A stretch of DNA of 64,000 bases from the NCBI GenBank assembly GCA_963663135.2, contig CAXXRM010000005.1, positions 1,054,001 to 1,118,000 on the forward strand. The letters are read 5' to 3'. Of the stretch, positions 1 to 8,950 are shown one piece after another. The notes below the pieces were generated by a model. It made no database searches and was not told the DNA's origin. It saw only the letters and a list, made by a program, of their open reading frames with translations. The position numbers were made by a program, and so were the translations under genes. How positions within the stretch are numbered: position 1 is the first letter of the stretch; every line of letters starts with the position of its first letter. This stretch comes from Io17-Chloro-G2 sp963663135. Lineage in GTDB: Bacteria > Chloroflexota > Dehalococcoidia > Lucifugimonadales > UBA3495.

Positions 1-1
1 C

Positions 2-391
2 AGGGTAGGTCCATTCATCGGCCGGAACCGGGGGGAAGAGTGGACCCACGTGGACCTGGGCCTGTTTTCCGAAATCACCTACACCCGCGACCTGACGGTT
101 GCGCCCCAAGACCCCAGTGTACTTTATGTCTCGTTGGGCGCTGCCGCCCGCAGCGAACGGGGCGCTTTGTACCGCAGCCGGGACCTGTTCCGCACCTTCG
201 AGCGCGTGGACAGCGGCTCGGATGCTCCTTCTACGATGATGGCGGTTGCGGAGGACCCGCACGCCCCCGGGCACATATTCTGCCTCACCCGGCATGGCCA
301 GGTGTACGGCACGTTGGACAACGGCGCGACCTGGTCCAACTACCAGATGCCGGAAAAAGCGCAGGAAGTCAGAGGGTTGGCCGTAGGCTAG
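2..391 (+). CDS. Asp-box (BNR) propeller protein, C-terminal part
   Basis: The reading frame is open from the first bases of the window to a TAG at 389-391, so only the C-terminal ~129 residues are present. Two Asp-box type repeats are visible (GRNRGEEW near the start and GTLDNGATW near the end, the S/T-x-D-x-G-x-T-W pattern), with an intervening ALYRSRDLF blade. Such repeats form beta-propellers in sialidase-like and VPS10/photosystem-assembly-like proteins. No catalytic residues can be assigned from the fragment, so the substrate is unknown. The start lies outside the window. Confidence 0.7.
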   Translation, partial: RVGPFIGRNRGEEWTHVDLGLFSEITYTRDLTVAPQDPSVLYVSLGAAARSERGALYRSRDLFRTFERVDSGSDAPSTMMAVAEDPHAPGHIFCLTRHGQVYGTLDNGATWSNYQMPEKAQEVRGLAVG

Positions 392-961
392 GCGATCCCG
401 CAATATCGAAGCCAAACGAAGGGACCAGGATAAGTCGGGGCACCCATGCAACCGGCATGCGCAATGACGCTACGAGCCTGCGTTCCAACCCGGAACGTCG
501 GCTCGTATAACTTCTGCTGACAAGGCAAACGCATTCTAATCCGACGGGCGAATCGAGCATCCAAAACCAAGCTTGATCGCCCTTTTTCTAATCGGGCCCC
601 CTCCGGTCATTATTTTGAAAACAAGGCACTTTCATCCTCACGAGTGGCTTTGACACAGCCCCCCACCCGTCATTCTCGCCGCAGCGGGAATCCAGAGCCC
701 TTATAGTGCGCCGACACGCTTATGGCAACTGGGAAGCGCCAAGTGTGGCCAAGCCGAACCCATGCCATCCCCCTTGCCGAATGACCATGCCCTGTACACC
801 TGAGCCTGCTTAAAAAACAAAATGGGCTCTGGATTCCCGCTACGGCGAAGAATGACGGGACTTGGGGTCCGGCGAACAGCGCAGCACTAAGGCCTTGATC
901 TAACCCGCTGCTGAGGAAGGGGTTGGCTTCGCTATTCGTTCCGGACACCGGAGCCGGTTTT
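392..961. other. Intergenic region with one inverted-repeat element
   Basis: No coding region is supported here. The middle (about 667-859) is a copy of the dispersed inverted-repeat element described separately. The flanks show no recognisable signals. Confidence 0.5.
667..859. repeat. Dispersed inverted-repeat element, copy 1
   Basis: The left arm (about 667-703) and right arm (about 820-859) are imperfect inverted repeats of ~35 bases. Both contain the core GCGGGAATCCAGAGCCC or its complement. The interior carries a GCGCCGACACG...TATGGCAAC stretch shared with the copy at 61640-61829. Arms plus conserved interior suggest a non-autonomous mobile element (MITE-like) rather than a simple hairpin. 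No transposase is encoded. Confidence 0.75.
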
Positions 962-1802
962 TCAACTTCTGGGTTGTTCCGGTCCCTGCAGGTGGGGGAA
1001 CATCGCTAGAGGGGTGGCGGCAAGCAGTCCGGCGTCCACCGGCAGGGTCACGCCGGAGATCCAACGGGATTCCTCCGATGCTAGGAACGCCGCCGCCCAG
1101 GCAACATCCCAGGGCGTCCCTTCGGTGCCCAGGGGCCCCGCCCGGCGTCTCAGGTCCAGCATTTCCTGGCTGGAATGTCGTGCCACCATGGGGCTGTGAA
1201 TATGTCCCGGAGCTATACAGTTCACCCGCACGTTGTCACGGCCGTAGTGGACCGCCATGGAGTTGCTCAGCGCGATGATCCCGCCTTTGGAAGCGGCGTA
1301 GGGATGGCTGGCGCTGCCACTGCCGGCCCGCAGGCCCACAATGGAGGACAGGGTTTATGATCGAACCGCCCCCCTGCTTAACCATCGGGGGAATAGCATG
1401 CTTGCTGGTGAGCATCACACTCTTGAGGTTTACGTCGATTACGGTGTCCCAAAGGTCCTCATCCACCTCGGTAACCAGACCGGGTCCGCTGATACCCACG
1501 TTGTTGACCAGCACATTCAGCTTGCCGTAGGTTTCCACCGCTGCTTTCGCCATCGCCTCGCAGTCGGCGTTGCTGGTCACGTCACCTACAAACACGGCCG
1601 CGTCGCCACCCTCTTCCCGGATGGTCGCCAGCGTGATTTCGGCGTTTTTCGCTTCCCGGTCCATCAGCAGGACCTTGGCCCCCTGCCTGGCGAAGAGTAT
1701 GGAAATAGCTTGGCCGATTCCGACAAAATCGCCGCTTCCCGTCGCGCCGGCGCCAGTGACCACCGCGACTTTGTCAGCCAACCTGCTACGTTGCTCATTC
1801 AT
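962..1802 (-). pseudogene. SDR family oxidoreductase, frameshifted
   Basis: Two minus-strand frames together make one complete short-chain dehydrogenase of about 280 residues. The first frame gives the Rossmann glycine motif (TGAGATGSGDFVGIGQ) and the NNVG motif. The second gives the catalytic YAASK and the C-terminal part. The break is at the GGG run at 1351-1353: removing one G restores a continuous IINLSSIVGLRAG reading, which supplies the expected catalytic Ser strand. The start ATG at 1802 has a good GGAGAGG ribosome site; an in-frame ATG lies at 1817. This is either a recent single-base inactivation or a homopolymer sequencing error; the otherwise intact protein favours a young event or an error. 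Confidence 0.8.
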
Positions 1803-1978
1803 TTCTAACCTCTCCACCTCCGGTTATTCCCGCCGCAACCAGAATCTCGTGTGGCCTTGCCCAGGCGGCGCAGGAAAACGCAAACAGCCTGTTTTCATGC
1901 CGATAATAGAGGGACATTATGACAACTGAACCAACCTGCAGCCTGCTCCCGAGGTTACCGATCGCCTCGGCTGATTTC

Positions 1979-2737
1979 TCAGGCCCTCAAATGACTCGCG
2001 ATGAAACGGCACCAGTGATCTACTGCCTCGGGGGTTGACCTGGAGTGAGGCCCCGGATAGGAAATGAGCCTTTTGTCTTCCGAGCCGATCAGGTCGAACA
2101 GGTCGCACTGGGTCTCTTTCAGATAAAGCTGGTCGTCCCACTGCATGTGAAACAAGACCGGAATCTTGATTAGTGGCGCGTCCCTGGTGAACCGCGGACC
2201 GGCGCTGGCCCTGGCCAGTGCTTCATCATTGCTTTGCAGTCCATTCTTGCCCAACACGGAACATCGCAGCCTTTCGCCGGCCGCGGCAGTGTAAGGGAGG
2301 CCGAAACGGGCTCCCATCGAAAATCCGATATAGGCCACCTGGTTGCCGTCAATTTGTTCCAACCGGCTTAGCTGTTCCTGGGTAGCCGTCCAATCAGCCA
2401 CCATCCCATCGATTACGTTATCCACGCCGCCATCGGCCATCGCCACCGCGTAATCCCCCGGCACCTCCCTACCGCCATGGACCGGCCCGTCAATCGCAGC
2501 AAAGGCAAATTGATAGGCGCCCGCGAATCTATGCGCCAGCATCAGGGCCTCGGATACCCTTTTGTGGCTGCTGCCCTGGTGACCGAACAACACCAGCGGC
2601 AGGGGCTTTTCCACCTGGTCAGGGGTCCAAAGGATTCCAGGCACCGGTTTCTTGCCGCCGGTGATAACAAACTCCCGTTCGGTTATCAGGGCTTCGGTTG
2701 AGCCCTCGTCTATCCACTCAAATGCATAATCGGCCAA
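1979..2737 (-). CDS. Alpha/beta hydrolase (dienelactone hydrolase-like)
   Basis: A 252-residue alpha/beta hydrolase. The nucleophile elbow is G-F-S-M-G with Ser near residue 140. An HQGSS segment near residue 53 fits the oxyanion region, a likely acid lies in the MQWDDQ segment, and PGPHS near residue 239 supplies the His. No signal peptide is visible, so it is probably cytoplasmic. The start appears to be TTG at 2737 preceded by AGGTGAAGG. It lies downstream of the luciferase-like oxidoreductase gene on the same strand but 466 bases away, so co-transcription is uncertain. Substrate unknown; the catabolic neighbours suggest ester or lactone hydrolysis. Confidence 0.8.
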   Translation of the reverse strand: MADYAFEWIDEGSTEALITEREFVITGGKKPVPGILWTPDQVEKPLPLVLFGHQGSSHKRVSEALMLAHRFAGAYQFAFAAIDGPVHGGREVPGDYAVAMADGGVDNVIDGMVADWTATQEQLSRLEQIDGNQVAYIGFSMGARFGLPYTAAAGERLRCSVLGKNGLQSNDEALARASAGPRFTRDAPLIKIPVLFHMQWDDQLYLKETQCDLFDLIGSEDKRLISYPGPHSRSTPEAVDHWCRFIASHLRA

Positions 2738-3203
2738 ACCTTCACCTGCCTGTCATCAAAAAACTTATGCGTGCCGCAACGAGGCGATCTGTCTCGCCTT
2801 CTAATCTCACCCAAGCTGCCCGCCTCGGTGGCCTTAACCCGCAAACATCGTTGCTGGACCGTCATGAACTGCCGGGGTCCCACAGCCTAACTATACCAGC
2901 ATGACGCCGGGAAAAGGCATTCGAAGGCAAGGTCTGCCCTGCCCTGCTTGGCGGCGCGGCCCTTTCCATGAATCCCGGGAATCACGTAGTGCGTGCCCCC
3001 AGGAGCGGCAAGAGTGTTATGTAAAGCCGGGACTTCAAAACCGGGGTTAGGCCGCAGCCGGGCCAAGAGCCAATTCAAACGTGTATTAACGAATCGTGGT
3101 CTTCCGACGCTAGCCGGTTGGTGTGAGGCGGGCGACAACGTCAGGGCCTGATTGAAGGATCATGCTCTGCTTGGTTGGCGGCTTCAGCTAGCGGCCTGAG
3201 CTA
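2738..3203. other. Intergenic region without recognised features
   Basis: About 470 bases between two minus-strand genes. Short reading frames on both strands have no recognisable sequence character. I see no tRNA, repeat arm or strong hairpin. Confidence 0.4.
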
Positions 3204-4268
3204 CTACCAAGACTTCAGAACCGGGAGTACTTCTTGAGCGAAGAGCTTCAGGCCTCGCTCCGCAACATCGAAAGGCGTGCCACCGAAGCGGAAGGCCACA
3301 TTCAACTCGAAGTCGCCGAGCAGGGCCCGCCGTTCCTCAAGCCCCCTTAAAATCTTGTCCGGCGTGCCCCAACTGGTCGCCTTCATAAAACCTTCGACTG
3401 CCCCTTCGAGGCCGGCGGAACGCGCAATTTCAGCCTTTTGTTGATAAGCGTTGTAGCCCTTCACCGACTTGAAGTGATCGCCCAGGAACTCGTAGTGATG
3501 AAAGTTGCTCTCGACAAACTTGCCCTGATATTGGCGCGCTTCTTCTTCGCACTGGCCCATATCGGTGCCGCAAACGACGAACTCGGTGAGCATCAGGGCG
3601 GGTGGTTCCGTTCCGTGGAATTCCCGGTGCAAGGCCCGGCCCCGCTCGATCCCCGGCATACGCATTTCCCAGGGGCGATCGGCGAACATTATGATATGTG
3701 CGCCAAGCGTGGCTGCGGACAGAACCGATTCGTCGCTGGCCGCGACGGCGTAGATGCGGCCGTCGAAGGAATGCCTCGGCCGGGGCCGGAGTTCCGTGCG
3801 GGGCTGCTGGTAGTAAGTGCCGTTTCCTTCGATAAAGCCCGTCCTGAGGGCATCCACAATCATTGGCGCCGCTTCGTCGAAGCGGTCTCGCGATTCATCC
3901 ATGCTGATGCCGAAGGCTTCAAATTCGCGCCGCGCCAGACCTCGTCCGAACCCCAGCCGGAGCCGGCCATTGCTCAACATGTCAAGAACCGCAGCGTTCT
4001 CAGCCACCCGTATCGGCTCATGCCAGGGAAGAATCACCGCGGCGGTCCCCACGTCGATGTTCGGGTGCTTCGCTGCAACGTGGGTCATTAATTGGATATT
4101 GTCCGGCACGAAGGAATAATCGTTGAAATGATGCTCTGCGGACCAGAGGCAATCGAACCCCTCGTCGGCCGCGATTTCAGCAAGGCGCAGCTCCTCCTCC
4201 CACATCTGGCTGTCCGAGCCTTCTTCCCAGCCGTAACTTGAGAAGATCATCATCATTCCGACATCCAT
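3204..4268 (-). CDS. LLM class flavin-dependent oxidoreductase
   Basis: A 354-residue luciferase-like monooxygenase fold protein (FMN- or F420-dependent TIM barrel). The family signature W-S-A-E-H-H is near residue 43, followed by the usual aligned blocks (AVILPWHEPIRVAENAAVLDMLSNGRL and a GFGRG segment). It starts with ATG at 4268 behind GGAAGGAG. The closest relative in this window is the 380-residue protein at 41597-42739, with the same architecture but clear divergence. Such enzymes oxidise or monooxygenate varied small molecules; substrate not predictable here. Confidence 0.9.
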   Translation of the reverse strand: MDVGMMMIFSSYGWEEGSDSQMWEEELRLAEIAADEGFDCLWSAEHHFNDYSFVPDNIQLMTHVAAKHPNIDVGTAAVILPWHEPIRVAENAAVLDMLSNGRLRLGFGRGLARREFEAFGISMDESRDRFDEAAPMIVDALRTGFIEGNGTYYQQPRTELRPRPRHSFDGRIYAVAASDESVLSAATLGAHIIMFADRPWEMRMPGIERGRALHREFHGTEPPALMLTEFVVCGTDMGQCEEEARQYQGKFVESNFHHYEFLGDHFKSVKGYNAYQQKAEIARSAGLEGAVEGFMKATSWGTPDKILRGLEERRALLGDFELNVAFRFGGTPFDVAERGLKLFAQEVLPVLKSW

Positions 4269-4322
4269 CTAATCACTCCTTCCGATTCATTTAGGTTACC
4301 TGCCCGACCAGGACAGTGGGAG

Positions 4323-5165
4323 CTAAAAGCTCGGCTTGGTGGCAAAGGGGGTCAATTGAAGCTCGTGAGTCCAGCAGGACTTGTCCTGAGTGTGGAGATA
4401 ATAGAAGGCCTCGGCGCTCTTGACGGGATTTATCAGCAATTCAGGCTGCTGCTGGGCACGCGGTAGGGCTCGGGTGCCTGGAGAATCGATTGTCCCGTCG
4501 ATCACCACGTTGGCCACGTGCACGCCGTACTCGGAATATTCCTCCGTCAACGCCTGCGCCAGCGTCCGCATCATCACCCGCGGGTAGTACAGCGACTGCC
4601 CGGTGTACCGCTTTTTCCCCCGTAACCCGAACGAGTTATTGGAAAAGAGAATAGATCCTTCTCCTCGCTCGCGCATGCCGGGCAACACCTCCTTGGCGAC
4701 CAGGAAGGGTCCGCTGCTGGCGATGTGCTGTGCGGTCTCGAATATTTCAAAGGGGATGTGTTCCAGAAGTTCCTTTTCCGGCGGAAGGTCGCGTCCCTCC
4801 AGATAGCCCGCGTTATAGACCAGTACGTTTGGGTCGCCGGCCTGGTCCCGGATACCGGCGAACGCTGTCGATATGGACTCGCGAGAAGCGAGGTCCAGCT
4901 CGACGATCATGCTTTCCCCGCCCTGTTCCATTATCGCTTCCTCCAACGGTGCGGCGTTGGCGGCAGTGCGGGTGGTCAACACCGTCAGGAAGCCCTCTTT
5001 TGCAAACTTTAGGGAGATGGCTACCCCTACCCCCCAGCGCACCCCGACGGGCAGGTCGCTGTCATCGACCGCCCTGCCGTGGGCCAAATGGGTGTTGCGC
5101 CCGTCTGACTGCCACTTGGATGTCGCCCCCAACACGACGGCGACTGGTTTCCGGGTTGAATTCAT
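4323..5165 (-). CDS. Atypical SDR family protein with interrupted glycine motif
   Basis: A 280-residue Rossmann-fold protein. The N-terminal VVLGATS strand is separated from the rest of the nucleotide-binding glycine motif (WGVGVAISL) by an insert of about 26 residues rich in charged amino acids. The usual YxxxK pair is not visible: the aligned place reads S-L-Y-Y-P-R-V. It keeps the D-L strand and Y-N-A-G (NNAG-like) motif. It may therefore be a non-canonical reductase such as enoyl reductase-like, or catalytically altered. ATG at 5165 behind GAAAGGG is preferred over the longer frame reaching 5231. It ends 54 bases upstream of the luciferase-like gene and is probably co-transcribed with it. 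Confidence 0.8.
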   Translation of the reverse strand: MNSTRKPVAVVLGATSKWQSDGRNTHLAHGRAVDDSDLPVGVRWGVGVAISLKFAKEGFLTVLTTRTAANAAPLEEAIMEQGGESMIVELDLASRESISTAFAGIRDQAGDPNVLVYNAGYLEGRDLPPEKELLEHIPFEIFETAQHIASSGPFLVAKEVLPGMRERGEGSILFSNNSFGLRGKKRYTGQSLYYPRVMMRTLAQALTEEYSEYGVHVANVVIDGTIDSPGTRALPRAQQQPELLINPVKSAEAFYYLHTQDKSCWTHELQLTPFATKPSF

Positions 5166-5416
5166 GTAGGATTCCCTTTCTAGAAGTATCGACTGCCCGC
5201 CGTAACCGCAAGTTGGGCCCGCCGGCGGCAATCATCCCATCCACGGGGCATCGCCCCCGGGAAGGAGGCGCATGCGTACCACGCGTTCCGGATAGTATAG
5301 CAACTTTCCCGTGTACCGTGTCTCCCGCCCAGGACGCCGCTCGACGGACATCCCCAGCTACAGCTTGGAGTCGGACGGTCATGCACTAGACCGGATATGA
5401 TGTTGCGGTAGGTCAG

Positions 5417-5920
5417 CTATTCCTCAAGTTGCGTCGTGGTGATTTCGGAGACGTCCGCACGCTGTCCTCCGGTGAGGGAGAAACGAACCGGCCGGTCCCG
5501 GGCATCAGCCACCAGATGAGCCTTGGTGCTCGGTCCGCCGCGGGAGCGGCCCAGAGCCCCACTTTGCTCCCTCTTGCCACAGGCTGCCTGCTGATGGGGC
5601 CGCACTATTGTGGAATCAATCATCACGTATCTGTTGTTCGGGTCATCCAGCAACACTTGGAAGATCCTCTCCCAGATTCCAGACCTGGCCCAGCGGGTGA
5701 AACGTCTGTGGACGCTTTTCCAGTGGCCGTACTCCGGGGGCAGGTCTTTCCACCGGGCGCCGCTGCGCAACACCCATGGTACGCTGTTGACGAAGGTCCG
5801 GTTTTCCTTGGCCGTAACGCCGACCCAGCCGGGATGCCCCGGTAAGAAACTTTCCACCCGGTGCCACTGAGCGGCGCTCAACTCATAACGCTCCACGTAG
5901 ATCCCTCCACCGCACTGCAC
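5417..5920 (-). pseudogene. IS5-family transposase, N-terminal half only
   Basis: The 167 residues match the N-terminal part of IS5-group transposases: a Y-E-L-S-x-x-Q-W start, a WVLRSGARWKDLPPEYG block, a W-x-S-V-H-R-R-F-x-R-W helix and a first catalytic Asp in VMIDSTIVRPHQQA, then GGPSTKAHLVAD with a second Asp. The frame stops at ...ADVSEITTTQLEE, before the region holding the final catalytic Glu, so the gene is truncated. A decayed C-terminal part of the same type sits on the opposite strand at 11085-11317. Confidence 0.85.
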
Positions 5921-6042
5921 TTGCTCAGTTACACCCTAACGCCTCGCCGCAGTTCCTCCCCAACTACTTCAATCAGATTTCGCCAAATTGTCGTCCAGCC
6001 CTAGCCAGTTAGCGAGGACCTTTTCGCTGGACATGAACACAC

Positions 6043-6161
6043 TAGTAGTCAGTCAACCGAGAAATCGCAGTATCCTTGGGACAGCGTAACCTCAGAGTGA
6101 TTGTCGAACCGGTATTGCCGCGGCCGCAGAACCCTTTGATTCCAAACATGACTGGGTACTA
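6043..6161. repeat. Short inverted-repeat element (MITE-like), copy A
   Basis: The element begins TAGTAGTCAGTCA and ends with the imperfect complement TGACTGGGTACTA, 119 bases in total. Copy B at 10802-10910 has near-identical ends and shares a CTTT-GATTCCAA segment just inside the right end. TA dinucleotides border both ends, which would fit a TA-target (Tc1/mariner or IS630-type) non-autonomous element. The right edge overlaps the CTAG target of the IS701-type element. No coding capacity. Confidence 0.6.
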
Positions 6162-6162
6162 G

Positions 6163-7620
6163 TATTACAACGTCAGTTCAGGGAGGGATGTGGGGTGATG
6201 CCCGCATGGCGGCGCGGCGCTTGGCATGGGAGCGTTTGGCCCGTTCGTTACTGTCCTGCGTATCCTCAAGCCACCGCAGCAACTCGGTTGGCCCGAACCG
6301 TTCCCGGGGCAGCATTTCCCGCACCACCCGGTAGACCTGCGGCCTCGTGATCCGGGGCATCTTTTTCCCCCCAAGCCTGTTGCAGGCTCAGCAGAAAAGC
6401 TCCGCCCAGCAGGCACAGGGCCACGTGGTGATGCCAGCCAGCCCAGGTGCGGGTCTCGTACTCGTCCAGGCCTACGTCGCTTTTCTCCGTCTCAAACTCC
6501 GTTTCTATACGCCAACGGGAGCCTCCCACGTATGCCAGGGTCTCCAACGGGGTATCCTCCGGAGCATTGGACAGGTAGTAGCGGGGTTCGCTGCCGTCCC
6601 GGTTCCGGCGGTAGACGGCCCAGTGGATTTCGCCGGGCTTGCGCCTGCTGGTCGGTCGCACCCTCTGGGCGCTGAAAAGGTAGCTGCGTGGCCCCTGGCT
6701 TCCCTCGGCCACCGTAATCTCACGCCAGGCCTCCTCCGGCAACTCGTCGCTGCGCTGCTCCATGGTCCGGCGCTGACCGTCTCGCAGCCTGGGTTTGCGG
6801 GGACGCCCGAATCCCTGATACTCCGCACTGGTCCAGGCAGGCTCCGGCGGCCACACCGTAAAGCCGGACGGAACGTCCAGCACGTACCACATCCCCAAGG
6901 CCGCCAGGCCCTCCCGGAAGGACGGCGACATCCCAAAGGCGTCGTCCGCCGCGACCCATCCAGCCTTCAGGTGGCCCCGCTCCTGTGCCCGCCCCACCAT
7001 CTCCAAGGCCAACTCCGTCTTGGACCGGTAGCCCTGCCTATCCTCCGGCACACCCGCCGCCTCACACCGGTCTTTGTCCGAGGTCCAACTCTCGGGCAGA
7101 TACAGCCCCTTGTCCACCAATGCCCGTCCCAACGGGCTGACATAGGCCAGGAACATCCCCGCCTGGCAGTTGGCCACCTTCCCCAGCCTCCCGCAGTACT
7201 GCCGGGCCACTCCCACCGACTTCCTCCCCTGCTTGGGAAAGTCGCTGCCGTCCAGCACCCACACCCCTTCCGGTTGCTCCAGCCGGGTTCCCAGGTACTC
7301 CTGCAGCCGTCCTATAATCACCTCATCGTCCCAGGGAGAATCGGTGAGAAACCGCTGCATCCCTCGGGCTGACCCCGGAACCGTCTCCGACAGGTTCTCA
7401 GCGTTGCGCCGCTCCCCAGACTGTACCAGCAGGGCCTGGAGATAATGACCGCTGTGCTCCCGCGTCTCCCGGCGGCCAAACAGCGGCGCGAAGTAAGCGT
7501 GAAAATCCCGAAATGACCCGTACACCTGCTCGAAAGCTGCCGCATCCACATCCCCACCTCACCTGCCTATTCCCTCTCCAGCTACACAGTTATCCTATCA
7601 AACTAACTGACGTTGTAATA
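6163..7620 (-). mobile_element. IS701-family insertion sequence
   Basis: Perfect 16-base terminal inverted repeats (TATTACAACGTCAGTT at 6163-6178 and its complement at 7605-7620) bound a 1458-base element. Both sides carry the 4-base direct repeat CTAG (6159-6162 and 7621-7624), which fits the Y-T-A-R target duplication known for IS701. The element carries one transposase gene on the minus strand. The intact ends and target duplication point to a fairly recent insertion, though the transposase frame is broken. Confidence 0.9.
6178..7549 (-). pseudogene. IS701-family transposase, one frameshift near the C-terminus
   Basis: The first 395 or so residues form a DDE transposase of the IS701 type: VWVLDGSDFPKQGRKSVGVARQYCG with the first Asp, GWVAADDAFG with the second, and the family's WRIETEFETEKSDVGLDEYE block with the Glu. 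At the G6A5 run around 6361-6372 the frame changes. The continuation MPRITRPQVYRVVREMLPRE is in the +1 frame and ends at the inner edge of the left terminal repeat. Removing one G joins the two parts into one protein. Start is GTG at 7549. Likely an indel or homopolymer error; I do not know of programmed frameshifting in this family. Confidence 0.85.
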
Positions 7621-8113
7621 CTAGGTGGTCCAGTTTTACTCCGCCCCAGTGGCCAACACGCTTCCGTTATCCACACATACTCAACGGCATGGTGGAGTCA
7701 GGTCGGCATTGGGATACTCAAACGACTATACGTAGGCTCACAAGACGGTTGCTTTACCCCCGCCTCTGAAACAGGCCAACAGGAGCGATCCAAGAAACTA
7801 CATTTGCTCCGGAAAACCTACTGCATTTCAAAAGTGTTGCTCTCAACATACAATCCGACGCATCAGGAGAGCCAGAAGGAACTATCGTCAAGGAAGTCCA
7901 GCGTCAAGGAAGTCTGGGCTTGCAACTGCCCCGATACCAACACATGCTACGCATGCCACCCATAGTAGTCCTGCTCCAAGCCAGCCAACGAGATGAGCGA
8001 CCGAAGAAAGCTACCAGCCAAAGGCCCCGGAGGTGCCCTGAAGTCCTAGTTCAGTGTCATCATTGCCGGAATTTCGCCACACCAACCCAAAGGGAAAAGG
8101 AGCTAGATCCTAC
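7621..8113. other. Intergenic region upstream of queC
   Basis: About 490 bases between the IS701-type element and queC. A 150-residue reading frame here has no recognisable character and is not supported. The promoter of queC must lie here, but I cannot place it with confidence. Confidence 0.4.
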
Positions 8114-8857
8114 ATGCCAGAATACGGAGTAACTCTCCTGTCAGGCGGACTCGACTCCACGACCGTAGCCACTTACGCGAAAGGCCATGTCGATTACATC
8201 TCGGCAATCACTTTCCACTATGGCCAAACTCATTCCAAGGAGGTCGACTGCGCGGCGCAGATCGCCAGTATCATGGGCATTGAGCACGAATTGCTAGACA
8301 TCTCATTTCTCTCGAAAGTAGCCTGGTACTCTGCCCTGACCAACCCCGACCGGTTTCCTCTGCCAGCGGATCGTTCCGTGGAAGAGATCGGATACGGGGT
8401 TCCGATAACCTACGTTCCCATGCGCAACACCATATTTCTATCACTGGCCGCGGCCTACCTGGAAAGCCGGGTGCTGCACGCCATCGAGATGGAGGGTGTC
8501 GATGCCTCCAGTGTAACCGCCGCAGTGTACATGGCTCCGAACGCCCTCGACTACAGCGGATACCCCGACTGCCGTCCAGAGTTCTACGAGTCGATGAGGA
8601 AAGCACTGGATCTCGGCAGTAAGCTCTGGACAGAGTACGCAGTGTCAATCAACGTTGAGACACCGATCATCGACCTGTCAAAGGCGGAGATAGTAGCCCT
8701 CGGAATGAAGCTCGGAGCCCCGTTGGAATACACTTGGAGTTGCTATGAGGGCAGGGAGACTCCGTGCGGGTCGTGCGACAGTTGCATTCTGCGCGCCAAG
8801 GGGTTTGCGGAAGCCGGAGTACCAGATCCTTTGCTGGAACGCCTCGGCAGAGATTGA
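8114..8857 (+). CDS. queC: 7-cyano-7-deazaguanine synthase
   Basis: QueC turns 7-carboxy-7-deazaguanine and ammonia into preQ0, using ATP, on the queuosine/archaeosine or 7-deazapurine DNA modification path. The 247-residue protein has the PP-loop motif S-G-G-L-D-S at residues 10-15, P-M-R-N-T near residue 103, and a C-terminal zinc-binding cluster (TWSCYEG...PCGSCDSC). The start ATG at 8114 is preferred over an upstream in-frame start at 8054 because AAAAGGAG precedes it and the motif spacing fits the family. No queD, queE or queF is adjacent; the gene stands alone between two insertion sequences, so it may have arrived with or been isolated by them. Confidence 0.93.
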   Translation: MPEYGVTLLSGGLDSTTVATYAKGHVDYISAITFHYGQTHSKEVDCAAQIASIMGIEHELLDISFLSKVAWYSALTNPDRFPLPADRSVEEIGYGVPITYVPMRNTIFLSLAAAYLESRVLHAIEMEGVDASSVTAAVYMAPNALDYSGYPDCRPEFYESMRKALDLGSKLWTEYAVSINVETPIIDLSKAEIVALGMKLGAPLEYTWSCYEGRETPCGSCDSCILRAKGFAEAGVPDPLLERLGRD

Positions 8858-8950
8858 TTCTCATGAGTGGTATTGGCCGGAAGGTTTGCGGCGGACGGAA
8901 ACACCCGCAAGCCCACGCCAAAGCAGGGAGAGGCTGAAGGCAGCTTCGCC

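Noticed and set aside
6347..7372. 341-residue plus-strand frame across the IS701 transposase
   Set aside because: It is the antisense of a clear transposase and has Pro/Arg-rich shadow composition.
7513..7965. 150-residue plus-strand frame beside the IS701-type element
   Set aside because: It starts inside the IS end and has no recognisable features; untypical composition.
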